From assembly GCF_022539665.2 (NCBI RefSeq), contig NC_081335.1:6076001-6140000 (forward strand): a stretch of 64,000 nucleotides of DNA. The letters run 5' to 3'. The notes under the pieces are model-generated. The model did not search any database. It was not told the DNA's origin and saw only the letters and a list, made by a program, of their open reading frames with translations. Positions 47,259-59,129 of this stretch are shown here, one piece after another. The DNA comes from Daphnia carinata. Its lineage: Eukaryota; Arthropoda; Branchiopoda; Diplostraca; Daphniidae. The first letter of the stretch is position 1; every line of letters starts with the position of its first letter. A program made the translations under genes and the position numbers.

Positions 47259-48170
47259 CCACAAGCTTCTGTATTTGTCCCTATACGGGTTTCACGTAGG
47301 TAAGGAATTATTGGGAAATATAAGAAAAATTGGTGCTGGTTCCATTAGACGATTCTAAAACGTGTTTGCATCGCTTTCTATATCAATTATCCTAATTTAA
47401 AAGCCCCGAATTTAGCCCAGCTTCTTCTGTCTTAGTAACAGGATGACGTTAAAAAGAAAGTTAATGACTGATTAAAATATTTTGCTATTTTGCCGCTTGT
47501 TTTCAAACTTGGTGCCATTCAAATCGTAATTTTTCAAGACAGCGGAAGGTAGATCCAGTTTGAGCAGAATATTTTTCTGAATTTTTTTTTTTTGAGGAAA
47601 GTACTAGCCGCATTTTTAAAATAAACTTTAATTGCCAGCTCATTGGTTGCATTAAATTATATTGGCAGAAGTTGTCTTTAAATTAACAAAATTGCATTTA
47701 CATCCGGAATTCCGGATCTCACAATATTCGACATAATTGACAGACTAAAATGAGTGTATCGTACAAACTAGGGTATTGCAGGATTTAGTTTCGTATCCAC
47801 ATAAAAGCACCCCTTTTTTCCTATGAAACCATGCAAGGTCAAACAAAGCCCTGTTCATTCCCCTCTAAATTACACACTGCAATTTCTTTTTCGAGCTTTT
47901 TTTTTGAGAAAAATAATGTTTTTCTGAAGAACTTCTGATTGACTTTCACGAATAGTTTTTTAACGTAGACTTACCTAGTTACAGGACGGTTATCGATTCA
48001 CCCTTGATTTATGGATAACTTCCTGTAGTCTTAATCACGGGAAAAAATATCTATGCATGACTAACTGGGAATCCTTTTCTTGTCTTTTGTCAGATACTGA
48101 GAAAGAACGGAAATTCCAGAACATCCCATCGAAGTTGCAATAAAGTAATCATACATTATTTCAATATTTA
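47259..48170. other. Non-coding interval
   Basis: Intergenic AT-rich sequence downstream of PRPF18. No supportable feature. Confidence 0.4.
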
Positions 48171-48172
48171 CA

Positions 48173-48178
48173 TTTATT
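48173..48178 (-). terminator. Polyadenylation signal AATAAA for PRPF18
   Basis: TTTATT on the plus strand gives AATAAA on the minus strand about 67 bases beyond the PRPF18 stop, a usual distance for a short 3' UTR. Confidence 0.55.
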
Positions 48179-48244
48179 AAAAAAGTTAAACAAGGGAACA
48201 ATGCAATTGTAGGCAGCGTGCGAGAACCTCGGAGTTAGCACGGC

Positions 48245-49987
48245 TCAAAACTCAAGCTCCGTTGCTCCATATTCCACACAGCGGGAAGGATCAGTAGGGA
48301 AGAAGTACTGGCACTTTGTCATCAGTCTTTTTAGGCCTTGAATATACTTGCGTTGCGTTTCATCGTTCAGTACATGCGCCACATGTTTCGAAAAAATCTT
48401 CTCTCGGCCCGTACGTGCGTGAATACCGACCATGGTAACACCGATAGGCCACGGAGCATTGCCAATTGCCATTTGCTAAAAGTTAACGAGAAATGGAAAT
48501 AAGAAAATGGAACAACATTCCCCATGATATAACATCATTTAAAACGTTCTTTCTGTTTGTTATAGATTAAGATGGCTCAGTAGTATAACTGGTACATATG
48601 GTTAGCGATAACTACTACACAAGACGATGCGTATAAACAGGTTGCTTTACTACAATGCTATTATAGTACAAATAACAACATTATTTTTGCAAAATTTTAT
48701 TCAGTATTAATTCTATCAAAAGAGAACTTACCAGATATGCATCATTTGCGATGACATAATTTCTATCAAGCAAGTGGCCCACAATAATCGTCAAACTGTC
48801 AAGAATATCATCCTGAATACTCTTATTCCGTAGTTTCTTAAATAGAGGTTTAAGATACTGCTGTGTCTGGCCATATGTTGCAGAAGCTCGTTTTCCTACA
48901 TGCAAGAAAATTAGTAACCATTTTAAGCAATCATTCCTTACTACTTAACATCAGTAGTCGATCTACCTTTAACGCTTCTTTTTTCGGCTTCCGGACGACT
49001 ATTCAGTTTTTGTCCCCAAATTTGAAGCAGTAATTTTAAGAGTTGGCTTATGATCTTCAAATCCAGGTCACCATTACCTTTTCCTAAATCTTTTGACTGG
49101 AAAAAGAGAAGAGCAGGAAAAAACATTTAGAAATACATACATACAGTGCAACCAAGCTGCATCTAACCAACTCCAAAATTTCTTCATAGCTTATTGCATC
49201 AGTTATCACTTTTACATCCCCCGCCTTGGGCTTACTAGAGCCATCATCTGAATGCTGATCATCCTCATTTTTTTTAGTGGAAAGAATTTCATTAAGATAT
49301 GCCTCATCAACTCTTTCCATAGCTTCTTGAAAATCATTCCTAAGACCCTACAATATACAAATCATTCATAAATAAAAATAATACACACTTTCTTGTTCAC
49401 AAGCATTTCAGTGACAAAACATTTTATTACCCTATTGATTTCCGGTTCTGAAATTTCCAATTTTCTGAGTCTTCTAAATGCTTCAATGTCTGATTCTCCA
49501 AATAGTGAAATAGGTTCATTTCTATCACGTAATCTACGAATAACTTCTTTTCTAGGCAGAACTGCCACTGTTACACCATCTTCCTCTAAAACTACAAGTA
49601 AAGCATTAGAAGGTATACATTTTTCTTTTATTTGGTGAACCTATTACCTCCACCTTCATTATCAGCTATCCTACTAGGTCCTTGCCCATCTGACAACTTT
49701 ACTGCAAATGAATTTGCATGTTTTTTTATGTATTCCTCTTTTTCTTTAGCAACCAGATCTCCTCGTCGGAAGTACTTTTTAGTTGATGGCTGCAAAAAAG
49801 AAGTAGTAAATAATTATTAAAACTTTAACACTTGAATCTTGTCTGATCTACTCTATGGATCTTTTTTCCTTTTGTATGGGATTTCATAAGGTTTTTCTTT
49901 AATTAATGCTGAAACCACGCTCACCATTATGTCTTTCTCTTGCAACAGTTTTCTCTTACGTTCCATTTCAGCCTTAAGAAAATCCAT
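48245..49987 (-). CDS. PRPF18: Pre-mRNA-splicing factor 18 (PRPF18), 354 aa
   Basis: Coding exons: 49925-49987, 49648-49789, 49431-49585, 49168-49347, 48967-49096, 48732-48895, 48245-48475. All introns are GT-AG and phases agree, giving 355 codons against 342 residues for human PRPF18. The protein joins the U5 snRNP at the second catalytic step and helps 3' splice-site selection. The N-terminus ([21 protein letters not shown]) is the usual helix. The PRP4-like motif region [19 protein letters not shown] lies in exon 3. The C-terminal Prp18 domain is nearly invariant: [40 protein letters not shown] and [15 protein letters not shown]. It ends in an EYGATELEF tail longer than the human one. It lies between the PSMD2 intergenic repeats and the DC-STAMP-like gene, on the same strand as both. 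Confidence 0.97.
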
Positions 49988-50811
49988 ATTTAATGCACGT
50001 TGTGGGCAAACAAGAACGATTTAGGACTTGATTTTTCAATTGTCAACGTGCAAAACTCGTTTGTTGTCGTCTTCGTCCAAGACCAACTCAATGGCTAAGG
50101 CCTGTAAGCTTCAATACGCTTCTCTGCCAGACTATGGCCATACCATGAGTCCATGACCCAATCAGAAGAAAAAAGGGACTAGGCTAACACCATCTAGCGC
50201 TCGCTTCTGCTACCGCAGACACATAAAAAAATGTTGCATGCACAATTTCGATCTATCGAAGAAAGACAAATCTACGCCACCCTACTACCTTTAACGTTTA
50301 GTTCACCTTTTATAGATGCGAAAAATTCTGTTTTCAGATGAATATTTGTATTCCTAATTTTATCTCTAAATTACACCTAACCAACCAATAAGAAAAACAA
50401 AATTTTTTTAGTTTGATTATAATCTTGACTAGATTATTTTCTAAATTTTTTTATTGAGATGGTAGTTAAGGCTTGCATGGGGTAATTTTTGCTCGTGATA
50501 GGCAACCTTCGATTCTTGAATACATGGATATCGGGTACGTTACGGGCCCAGTGAGATAACAATAGCGAGCACTAGAAGGTACAGTCTTAGTCCCACTTTT
50601 TCTACAGGTTTGGCTCGATGGCAATTTAAAATCAAATTTGCACCGTTAAACGGTTTTCTTTTTTAAAAAACCTCTGATGGTTGGTCATTTGTTACTGAAA
50701 TTTACTTTTTTTTAGATTGGCTTCAGCCTCCATACCTGGAGTGACTGAACATGGAATGTAAGACGAGTTCGACAAAAACGATATGTATTATTCCTTAGTA
50801 ACTACCAAGCA
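49988..50811. other. Intergenic region between PRPF18 and the DC-STAMP-like gene
   Basis: It must contain the PRPF18 promoter and the 3' end of the neighbouring gene. An AATAAT-like signal on the minus strand lies near 50787-50795. No other feature seen. Confidence 0.4.
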
Positions 50812-52533
50812 TTACAAATTGAACTCATCTTTAGCGTCCATGAAAGAACGGAGCCAAGTGGGCGTGAAATTATAGGAGAAAAAATTATGGCAAGAACCGA
50901 AGAGTGCATTTAGCCAAGGGAAGCGACTGGGTGGATAATATTCGTCACGTCTTAAGAGCGTCCTTGCCTTAAGGGAACGCATTCGCTGCTTGTGGCGCTT
51001 CTGGTTGTATCGAGCACAGATCATAGACGGCAGCCATGCCAATTTGATTTTAGTAAATAGGTAATAGAGACGTAGCAGCAGAGCTAGGGCGAAAACCTCG
51101 TACGTGTAATCGATAGGCGGAGGCCGGCGGGCGCAAGCCACCATTCGACCCAAACCGGCTGCTTGCTGTAGGCTGTCTAGTTGTTCGAGGAGAATTTGCC
51201 CGATGTAATGTATGCCTTTGGCCTCCGCCAAAGGCTGACGAACAATGTCAAATATCTTGCCCTGATAGTTGTTGAAAAGGTTGATCGAACCAAAGTACAT
51301 GCCATCTACCACTTTAGTGTAGTAAAAATCGGCGAGCAGAACTATAAGGATTAGGAGTAAGTCAATAACGAAGACGAGTGATTTAATAACTTTAAAAATC
51401 TCCCCGGGACTAAGAATCCAGGCCGGTACCATGTGAATCTTCTTCGTTTCGATCCCAGGTTGTAAAGGTAGGTAACGCAATTCGTCCAGGGTATCTTCGT
51501 TGGTGTCGTTATACTCCTTTTCCTGTTCGTCTTCAGGGATATACACGTTGTCAAACTCCAGCGGGCCACGGTTATAGCACAACATGTAACCGAATGGCCA
51601 AATTATCAAAATGACCGCACCCATGTATTTTAGAACGTTGTTGGTGACGAAGTCGTAAAGATTATCGGCCATATCGGATCCGGTGTTCATGGCATTTTTA
51701 AATGGCGCCCATGCATTGGCTAGTTGATCCTCTACGAAATTGGTTGCTTTCATTTCAAAAAGGATACCAACGCGCATTCGAATGGCATCTGAAATCCAAG
51801 CGGCTATCCGGTCTCTTATTCCTCGTAAAGAGTCTGTTATACGCTCCTCGGAGAACATACCACAAGGTGCAGTACCCAGTGTTCGCAATGATTCGCAAGC
51901 CTGGCCCATAATTAGCTGGTTAACGGCGTCGGTGTTCTGCAGGTCACTCAAGCATTTAGGATAGGGTTCTTTTAAAGTCTCGGTGCAGGTTGAACCTTTA
52001 CTCTCAAGCCAACGGAACCCAGTTTCAATGGTGTCGCGAAATTTGTCCTGAGCTTGTTTAGCTCGATCGAAGCTATCGGCTACTTCTTTGATCCCACGAT
52101 TCATGTCCTCCACGTGTGACTCGTCGAACATGGATCTTCTGATGAGCTGCATGGAATAAACTGTTTCCTCTTTCAAACATTCTGCTACCTCTAGTGGTAC
52201 TATTGTTACCTTCTGTATGTGACTCAACACCCGCATGGTCTCTACATATGTCAATATAGCCATTTGAAGGTTAAAGACGTGTCCACCAGTCATCGTAGCT
52301 ATCAAAGAGATGTAGGCATGCATAGGCACTGGCAGAAATGGCCAAAGCAATCCGGCTATACCACCAGCACCAGCACCTACAGCGACGTAACAAAGACCAA
52401 TTGTTCCATTGTTCATGTAAGTAGTGCAAAGTTGATCGGCTCTGCTGACGAAGACAAAGGCACCAATGGTAACACCAAAGAAGAAACATATGGTAATAGC
52501 GTAGAGCATATTGATTTTTGTAAAGCAAAACAT
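50812..52533 (-). CDS. DC-STAMP-like multi-pass membrane protein, intronless, 573 aa
   Basis: A single uninterrupted frame runs from the ATG at 52533 to the stop at 50812. Hydrophobic segments lie at about residues 9-30 (LYAITICFFFGVTIGAFVFV), 45-70, 78-98, 313-335 (GAVILIIWPFGYML), 385-410 (VFVIDLLLILIVLLADF) and 495-515. Between them is a large loop with conserved-looking cysteines (STCTETLKEPYPKC, GQACESLRTLGTAPC). Near the C-terminus, ICARYNQKRHKQRMRSLKAR and TLLRR resembles the basic end of the DC-STAMP domain. In animals this family includes cell-fusion proteins and the sperm proteins Sneaky/DCST1/DCST2. Assignment rests on topology and motif pattern, not an alignment. Lack of introns is unusual among its neighbours and may mean a retrogene. 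The N-terminal portion seems shorter than in DCST1, and no RING finger is present. Confidence 0.55.
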   Translation of the reverse strand: MFCFTKINMLYAITICFFFGVTIGAFVFVSRADQLCTTYMNNGTIGLCYVAVGAGAGGIAGLLWPFLPVPMHAYISLIATMTGGHVFNLQMAILTYVETMRVLSHIQKVTIVPLEVAECLKEETVYSMQLIRRSMFDESHVEDMNRGIKEVADSFDRAKQAQDKFRDTIETGFRWLESKGSTCTETLKEPYPKCLSDLQNTDAVNQLIMGQACESLRTLGTAPCGMFSEERITDSLRGIRDRIAAWISDAIRMRVGILFEMKATNFVEDQLANAWAPFKNAMNTGSDMADNLYDFVTNNVLKYMGAVILIIWPFGYMLCYNRGPLEFDNVYIPEDEQEKEYNDTNEDTLDELRYLPLQPGIETKKIHMVPAWILSPGEIFKVIKSLVFVIDLLLILIVLLADFYYTKVVDGMYFGSINLFNNYQGKIFDIVRQPLAEAKGIHYIGQILLEQLDSLQQAAGLGRMVACARRPPPIDYTYEVFALALLLRLYYLFTKIKLAWLPSMICARYNQKRHKQRMRSLKARTLLRRDEYYPPSRFPWLNALFGSCHNFFSYNFTPTWLRSFMDAKDEFNL

Positions 52534-53199
52534 GTTGGATTTTTCGATTTATGCTGGCGAAAGAACAAACTGAAAGATGGTCTAACATTTATGTGGTGAT
52601 TACCCATCATCAGAGTTTGGCAAAGTCACAGGATTTCATTGAAAACCACTATTTAAATTTTATTTGACAAAATATTTTAATAATTCCCTATTTATTTGGC
52701 ATAAATTAAAATTAAAAATATTGTTCATTTCCGTACTGGCAGGTGCATGTTTATATTTCTTTCCAGTTTGTGGATGTAATGGCAAAAAATATATATAGAT
52801 AGAACCAAAAAACTGTATTTTTCGATCCCTATTGCTCTAAGATTTCCTTACCTACTCGAATACCGAGTTTTCAACCCGAGAGTCGAGGCTCGAGAATCGA
52901 GTCCAACTTTTGAAGATGGTTTTGAAACCATGACGCGGCAACGTTGCAAACTTAGCAGACAGATGCACAGAGGGTTTCTGTATAAATTTCTACGAATGAC
53001 GCTCTTTAATAGAGTATAACTCGTATGTAATTTTATTCAGGAAGCTTTTTTCCTTTTTTATTGATTACTATTCACATAATTCAGAATAATACTTTCTAAA
53101 CCAAAATATACAGTAGTGACTTCTCCAAATAAATAAATAAAAGTTTCCGAGCAAGTTACCAACAACTTATTTATCACCGCCGTTTACAGTCGCCTAATA
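52534..53199. promoter_or_regulatory. Divergent intergenic region (possible bidirectional promoter)
   Basis: The starts of the DC-STAMP-like gene (minus) and the MBD-F-box gene (plus) are 666 bases apart. No TATA box is obvious in either direction. The presumed shared promoter is inferred from geometry only. Confidence 0.35.
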
Positions 53200-55798
53200 A
53201 TGGCTTCACAAGACGTAACCGAATCGATGGATGAAGATTTTACTGGCTTTGACGAAGAACCTGTAGTAGTCAATACTGGTGGTACCGCTGTTTTGCTGGA
53301 AAGTAGAGTTGAAGATGCACCTGCTGATACTGATAGTGACTCGGGGAATTTGGTCATAGCAGAGCCCCACAAAAAGGTGGAGTTAAAGAATGCTGAGAAG
53401 TCCCCTAGAAAACGAAAGTCCCGAGTTGAAGATGTTACTCCTACAAGAACTCCTTCAAGTCGAGTCAGAGGACAGGGACTCGCTTTTCTTTTAGCCATGG
53501 AAAAAGGTGGCAGTAAGAAGCAACTGGCGAAAGCTCAAGCTCAATCAGATTCACATGATGCAGCACCAAGTTCTTCGCAACCAGCTGATCCTCCACCACA
53601 AATACCACCTGAAGTTACTGCTGAACCTGAGTTAGAGAAAAAGAAAACAGGAAAAGATCCAAAAGAAAATGCTAAAAGTATAAAAGATAAAGATCCAACA
53701 AAAATCCTAAAGGAAAAAGAAGCTCCTTCCACTGTGGTACCTGCAACAGCATCTCCAACCCCCATTATAAAAACAGTGAAAAACCCTGCCAGAAAATCAT
53801 ACTCTGCTATTAATATATCATCTCCATTGCTAAAAGAACCTTTCAAAGAAGGTAAATTCAACCAGGTTTTTGAAATTGATTATTCTAACAGTTTTTTAAA
53901 TAAAATTTTCTTTTAAAACAATTTCAAGGTTGGAGGAGAGAAGTTGTCTACCGGGCTACAGTCGACCCTGGAACAAAAACCTTGTGTGATGTTTATTATT
54001 ACACACCCGATGGGAAAAAACTGAGATCAGGGCGGGAAGTTTCCGATTATCGTAAGAACTACGCAACAAGCCTAGATAAATCTGATGTTTGTTGAATAAC
54101 ATATTTTCCCTATATTTTTTAGTCGACAAAACAGACACCAATTTTTCTGTAGAAAATTTTACATTTTTCAAAGAACCTATTGGTATGGACTCGAGTCAGG
54201 AGATTTTACGTTACGCTAAAACTCGTCGAGTATGTAACTATTACAATGTTTCTGCCGCCAAATAAAATCTGCACGTACTAATCAGTCGGTATTCCTAGGA
54301 TGATGGAGGAGGTGGCGAAAAACTCATATCCAAGAAAGAGAAAGCACTTAAAGCCCGTGAAGAAGAACTAAGGCGTAATCTTCAGGAACTGGGTGAAGAT
54401 GTTGCGGCGATAACAGGTCATACCCCCGCCAAAGAAGCAGAAGTTCCAACACCTGTGGCGTCGGCTAACACAACAACCGCCGCCCCTATACCAGCACCTG
54501 AATCCGTTTCACCTCAACAGCGTAAAAAGAGAGGCGGTAAAGTGGAAAAACAACTGAAGATTAAGCTATGGGGCAAAGGGCTTAGAAGTAAAGAGAATGC
54601 GGAACCAACGCGAAAGGAAGACACCACAGAGGGTGAAGACGATATGGGTGCGGCAGTAGCATTGAGCGGAAAAGTTTCTCCCTCCCGCAAATTACCAGAC
54701 GATATAAGCCATTTGTTTACCCCACATTCTGTAGTGGGACCCAAAGGAGGTACACGGTCTACAACCCGCGGACAGAAAGCCACTCTCTCTTCGGCTGTTG
54801 GAAGCGTAGCGGTGTCTGCAGGTGCAGGTCAGCAATTGGAATTGATTAATGGCAAACGCTTTATTTCGATTGGCTCGAGCCCAGAATCGGTTAGGCATTC
54901 GCCTGCCAACCATTTAACGGACGATGTATATGGCAAAAGAGCTTTGTCATCACCCGGTCACGCACCCAAACAAAGTCCAAAAAGAATGAAACTCGGATTG
55001 ACCCCGATGCAATCTACCGGTGTTCTATATCCATTTAAAAGCAAAGAAGAAGGCTTTGGATTCTTCGTGACGGAACATTTCAACAATTTCGTCAGTTCCG
55101 CCTATCACGGCCTGCTACACGTTTTTCGCTATTTGACTGTTCAAGAACTGATGGCGGCAGCTGGCGTCTGCAAACTATGGAGGGACCTTGCTCTACACCA
55201 TTCTCATGTAATTTAATATATTTAATTCTTGTACCGTGTTAACGTGTTTCGCTTAAGGAAAACTCAAATCTTATTATTCCAGTGGAGGCTAGTGCGTTTG
55301 AAAAATTCACGCATTTACGACTGGTCACTTTTTGCCAACCATTTGCGCCGAGCCGGCACACAGCACCTTGACATGAGGAAGATGTTGTTTGTGACATCAA
55401 CCGAAGAAACTTGGACAAATCTAGAACGGGCTGCTTCCAATCTTTCAGAGATCCTCCGCATTGATTTATGCAAATGCCCCACAGAAGTGCTGGAATCGAT
55501 CGCTAAATATTGCCTTCGTCTTAAACATATCGATGCTCAATTTATCAGGTACTTTACTCATTTGCCCGGTAATTTTGCACTTTCTGCAACTATTTCGTTG
55601 ATTTCGTTCTCTAGTTCGCCTAATCTACGTCTCGAATTGCTGGGCAATTTGAGCCAATTGGAGGTCCTTAAAATCCGTTCGGTTTCTCGCATTATCCTTG
55701 ACGATGGATTACAATCATTTACCAAACTTAAACAGCTAAAATTTTTGGTAAGTTTTTACCTTTTGGTTTGTAGCTGAACGTAAATGAGCCATATTTGA

Positions 55799-55829
<31 letters not shown>

Positions 55830-56572
55830 AAGTTCACTAACGGTAGAATCTTTCCTTTTCAGAATTTGACGACAGTGTCTAATTTGAAATCCTCGGCATT
55901 ATGCCATTTGACGGAGCTGCCGCATTTGGAAAGTTTAGAAATCGGCGATTGCGCCGAGTGGACAGAAGCCAGTGACTACGAAATGCTTGGCCAACTTTCA
56001 CGCGTGAAACATCTCCGGCTAGAGCAAGGTCCGCCAACCAGTGTCCTCCAACATTTGGAACACGCGTTGAACGGAATGACAAGTCTGCAGCACTTGGAGC
56101 TAATCAGTTTCACCATTGACGCCCCTCTGCCTGATTTGCGTCTCCGCAGCATAAAGCGGTTGCTAATTATTCCTTGTTACACCGCAGAGGTATCGTACTA
56201 AATAATTCTTTTAATGCGCAAAATTGGTAAGGATTGTTTCATTGTGAAATGTTTCTTTTGCAGACTGTAGCTGTCGTGTTGCGCCATCTTTTCGACTGTC
56301 TCGTATCCATGTCTCATTTGCAGCAGTTGAGCTGGGTGGTGACAGACGAGATTTTGGCCAATTTCACAGATAGCAAACTTCCTATTGAAAGTAAGGGAAA
56401 AGAAGAAAAAGAGGAAGAAGAAAAGGATGGTACGGAAGAAAACGAAAGCGTCACCCTGGATGAGTTGCAGGATCTCTTACATGAGCGGCTGTCCAACACA
56501 AATGTACAACTTTTACGACTTCCAGAATATGCGACACATCGATACAGCCTGTCTGTATCCCAAGAAGATTAA
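53200..56572 (+). CDS. Methyl-CpG-binding-domain, F-box and leucine-rich-repeat protein, 941 aa
   Basis: Coding exons: 53200-53851, 53929-54051, 54123-54229, 54299-55207, 55283-55548, 55615-55747, 55863-56189, 56264-56572. All are GT-AG with matching phases, giving 942 codons. Residues 1-210 are acidic then lysine/proline-rich. An MBD (TAM) fold spans about 214-275 across the exon 1-3 junctions (EGWRREVVYRATVDPGTK, DVYYYTPDGKKLRSGREV, NFTFFKEP). A charged coiled-coil segment (KEKALKAREEELRRNLQELG) lies at about 305-330. Then come a disordered basic region, an F-box at about 563-605 (HVFRYLTVQELMAAAGVCKL, WRDLA), and leucine-rich repeats from about 640 to 830 (LSQLEVLKIRSV, LPHLESLEIGDC, MTSLQHLELISF). 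The tail is acidic. F-box proteins are usually substrate adaptors of SCF ubiquitin ligases, and MBDs bind methylated or other DNA/chromatin. A chromatin-targeted ligase adaptor is an inference. Confidence 0.9.
55799..55828 (+). repeat. (TG)n microsatellite in intron 6 of the MBD-F-box gene
   Basis: About 14-15 TG units directly upstream of the exon 7 polypyrimidine tract. Confidence 0.85.
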
Positions 56573-57325
56573 CTAATAATTAACCTTGCCATCACTTCCA
56601 TCTCTTTCATTTTTCGTTCATCGCATGGGCACAGACGTGGCATTCGTACTTTAGCTTTTTTCTCCTCCACTTTTGTGTGTTCATTTTCTTATTTGTGTAT
56701 CTATCTCGGTTTCCAGTCAAATAACTATTAGACAACATCAATACAAATTCGGAAACGCCATTTTTTGGTCTTGGGTCACGTAAAATTTGATAGGCCTATT
56801 CTTACTGCGCACCGATTTTTGTTGTTTCAGCTCTTTCCATTCCTTTTCAAGATGTACACTTGGGACGGTTATTTGTTTGTAGACGCCTTTGACTGAAAAT
56901 AGAGATCGAATTTTTTTTTCCATGTTTTTTTTTTTTTATAAAATTTTTTTTCTGTATTCCAACAGATCTCTGTCCATGTACCAGGAGTAAACTAATGGAG
57001 TCTACTAAGATCGGCTAATATGATAAAAGAAACCTACATCGATAGTTTGGGGGTTAGACTTTAACGATTGGGAAGCCACAATCCATCATATTCCCAGAAT
57101 AGAAATAGCGTAAAGGCGGATTCCTACCAACATTGAACCCACAGAAAAAGCAGATTACTCCAAAAAATATATACAGAAAATGTAATTTTTAAGGGATTGG
57201 GGATAAGGCGTACCTAGCTCTACTACGACTCGGGTCATTTTAGATCCGAGTTTTCTTTTTCCATCCAACTTGGTCGTGTTCTTGTTTCACTTATAGATAG
57301 CGTCGAATTTGTAGGGGATCTTGGG
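56573..57325. other. Intergenic region
   Basis: The 3' UTR of the MBD-F-box gene and the sequence before the candidate small gene. T-rich runs at 56909-56950. No other feature. Confidence 0.4.
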
Positions 57326-57661
57326 ATGGAGGATTACACGAAAATAGAGCTTTTCTTGAATAGAACATATGACGTTTGTATAGCCGTATCACTTAGACAG
57401 GGACTTTTCTTTGTTCGCCATTCGTCTTTCTTCTCACGTTCCCTGATACAATTTTTCTTGTTTCGCTTTGTCTGTTTTTTTTTTCTTAATTTTTTTTCAT
57501 TGAATCAGCTTAGAAGATGCGGTGCGGTAGCAGCTGCAACTCAAACAATTAAGAACTTTATGTTGAAAGAATTGAGGACACTAATAGACAAGGGATTTAT
57601 TCTCGCTGTTGACGGATTGCTTGATTTAGAAAAGAAGAGGAAAGAAACTGAAGATTTGTAA
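57326..57661 (+). CDS. Candidate two-exon gene for a 70-aa protein
   Basis: Exon 57326-57385 (MEDYTKIELFLNRTYDVCIA) and exon 57509-57661 (LRRCGAVAAATQTIKNFMLK... ending KRKETEDL and a stop) join in phase. The GTATCA donor is weak; the acceptor TTTTCATTGAATCAG is good. AATAAA lies at 57726-57731, 65 bases after the stop. The sequence also reads open through the intron, so an unspliced 111-aa frame is possible. A preceding TTTGTAG near 57313 could be an acceptor, which would make this the 3' part of a longer gene. Product helical and charged. Family unknown. Confidence 0.33.
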   Translation: MEDYTKIELFLNRTYDVCIAVSLRQGLFFVRHSSFFSRSLIQFFLFRFVCFFFLNFFSLNQLRRCGAVAAATQTIKNFMLKELRTLIDKGFILAVDGLLDLEKKRKETEDL

Positions 57662-57725
57662 GATTGCGACCCTCTGCGAAACACGGTATCATGCCGCAGA
57701 TTGAAGCAAGCGACTGTTAGAAAGC

Positions 57726-57731
57726 AATAAA
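57726..57731 (+). terminator. Polyadenylation signal AATAAA
   Basis: Follows the candidate small gene stop by 65 bases and is followed by a T-rich stretch. Confidence 0.4.
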
Positions 57732-59100
57732 AGTTTTTCTTTTTGATCTTAATTCTTTCGTTTTTAGAAGATCGCGAATTTGAAGCATAATACTGCGAGG
57801 TAACCAACTAATGATTTCACGCTCGTTCAATGTAAACCTCTTTCCTTCCACCAATAGTAAATTTCAACCTTCACTTTGTGATCTATATCATATGTGATGT
57901 TGACTGAAAGTTTCCTATATTATCAAAGAAACAAACTATAACCAAAATTTTCTTATCTCTGTTGCTTGCCGAATCTCTGGACGCTCTGGATAAACATGAC
58001 CGTGTAACACATTGCAGCGCATCACAATGACCGATTGCATCATACAGTTGCCGATGATTCAACTATATCTCTCCGCGTAGGAAAGTCAATGTGCATCTCG
58101 CCCTATGTCACCCAAGTTGCTGTTTATATATAATTTTTTTTGGAACCCAATGAAACGCAATCAAACAACTCCTTGCTTCCTTTACTTGAATTTGATATCG
58201 CTTCAAGATGGCGGCTCTGTCGACAACGTCGCTGTATACTGCCAATGCAACCACCCCTTCTTCTCCCTTTCCCATCCAAGTAATAGAATAGACCCCAAGC
58301 TGCGAACGTCGGCGGGAGAGGCTGATGCGCACAAAAGCACAGCGCAGATGTCAGAAAAATAACAAAACAGCAAGACTCGAGTCAGTCTCTCGATGCCATT
58401 GCCTTCAACACAAGACTTTTTTTTACCGCCCGTCTTTGCAGACGCAGAAGTAGAAGAATTTTGCAAGTGGCTCTCGGTGTTTTCTCTGGTCCGCACACGT
58501 ATCAATAGAAGACCCTAACCGGTGAACGATTTCAATCCTTATTTCGGGTGTTGGTCTGTACGAGGAACGGCACGCCATCGCAGCCGTGCGTCCAACAGTC
58601 AAACTATAACTTGCTGCCTCTTAGCTAACCAGTAGTGTGCTACCACGCCTCAGTCCATTCTATCCTTCTCCGGTCCCGATCCTCGTTCAAGTTTGAGACA
58701 AAATTTGTTTGACGCCGTTGCCAAGGATTCTCACCGTCTTGGGTGAACCTCGAAGAAAAAAACTACGACTAAACAAAAGCCCTGCCTCTGTGCAAATCAA
58801 GAGCATAAATCATCATTTATTTATTTTTTATTTCTACCTTTTTCCCCTCGTCCTAACCTAAGTGTTTGAATTCGATTGGACGGCTCTCAAAATCGAGCCA
58901 TCCGCCACATCAAGTCGACTGTTGTCTGTCGTCAGTGTGTGTGTGTCTGTATGCGTGTGTTTTCGGCACTGATTATTGATCCGAACGGGGTATAGTGGCA
59001 GCATTTGATAGAAGACTGTGCAACTGCAACAAGAAGGAGGAGGACAACAGGACGGCATAAAGAAAGAAGACGACGATATAATGTGTGTTGGAAAATGTTT
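57732..59100. other. Non-coding interval
   Basis: No conserved frame. Short TG-rich stretch near 58935-58960. Confidence 0.4.
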
Positions 59101-59129
59101 TGGCTTCAGTCCTCGACAGCTGTAACACT

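Noticed and set aside
50100-50160. A second GGCCATACCA-containing sequence resembling the SINE-like segment
   Set aside because: Only about ten bases agree and no A or B box follows.
52271-52610. Frames overlapping the start of the DC-STAMP-like gene in other phases
   Set aside because: They are shadows of the real coding frame without independent features.
53541-53861. A 106-codon minus-strand frame inside exon 1 of the MBD gene
   Set aside because: Antisense shadow of a lysine/proline-rich coding exon.
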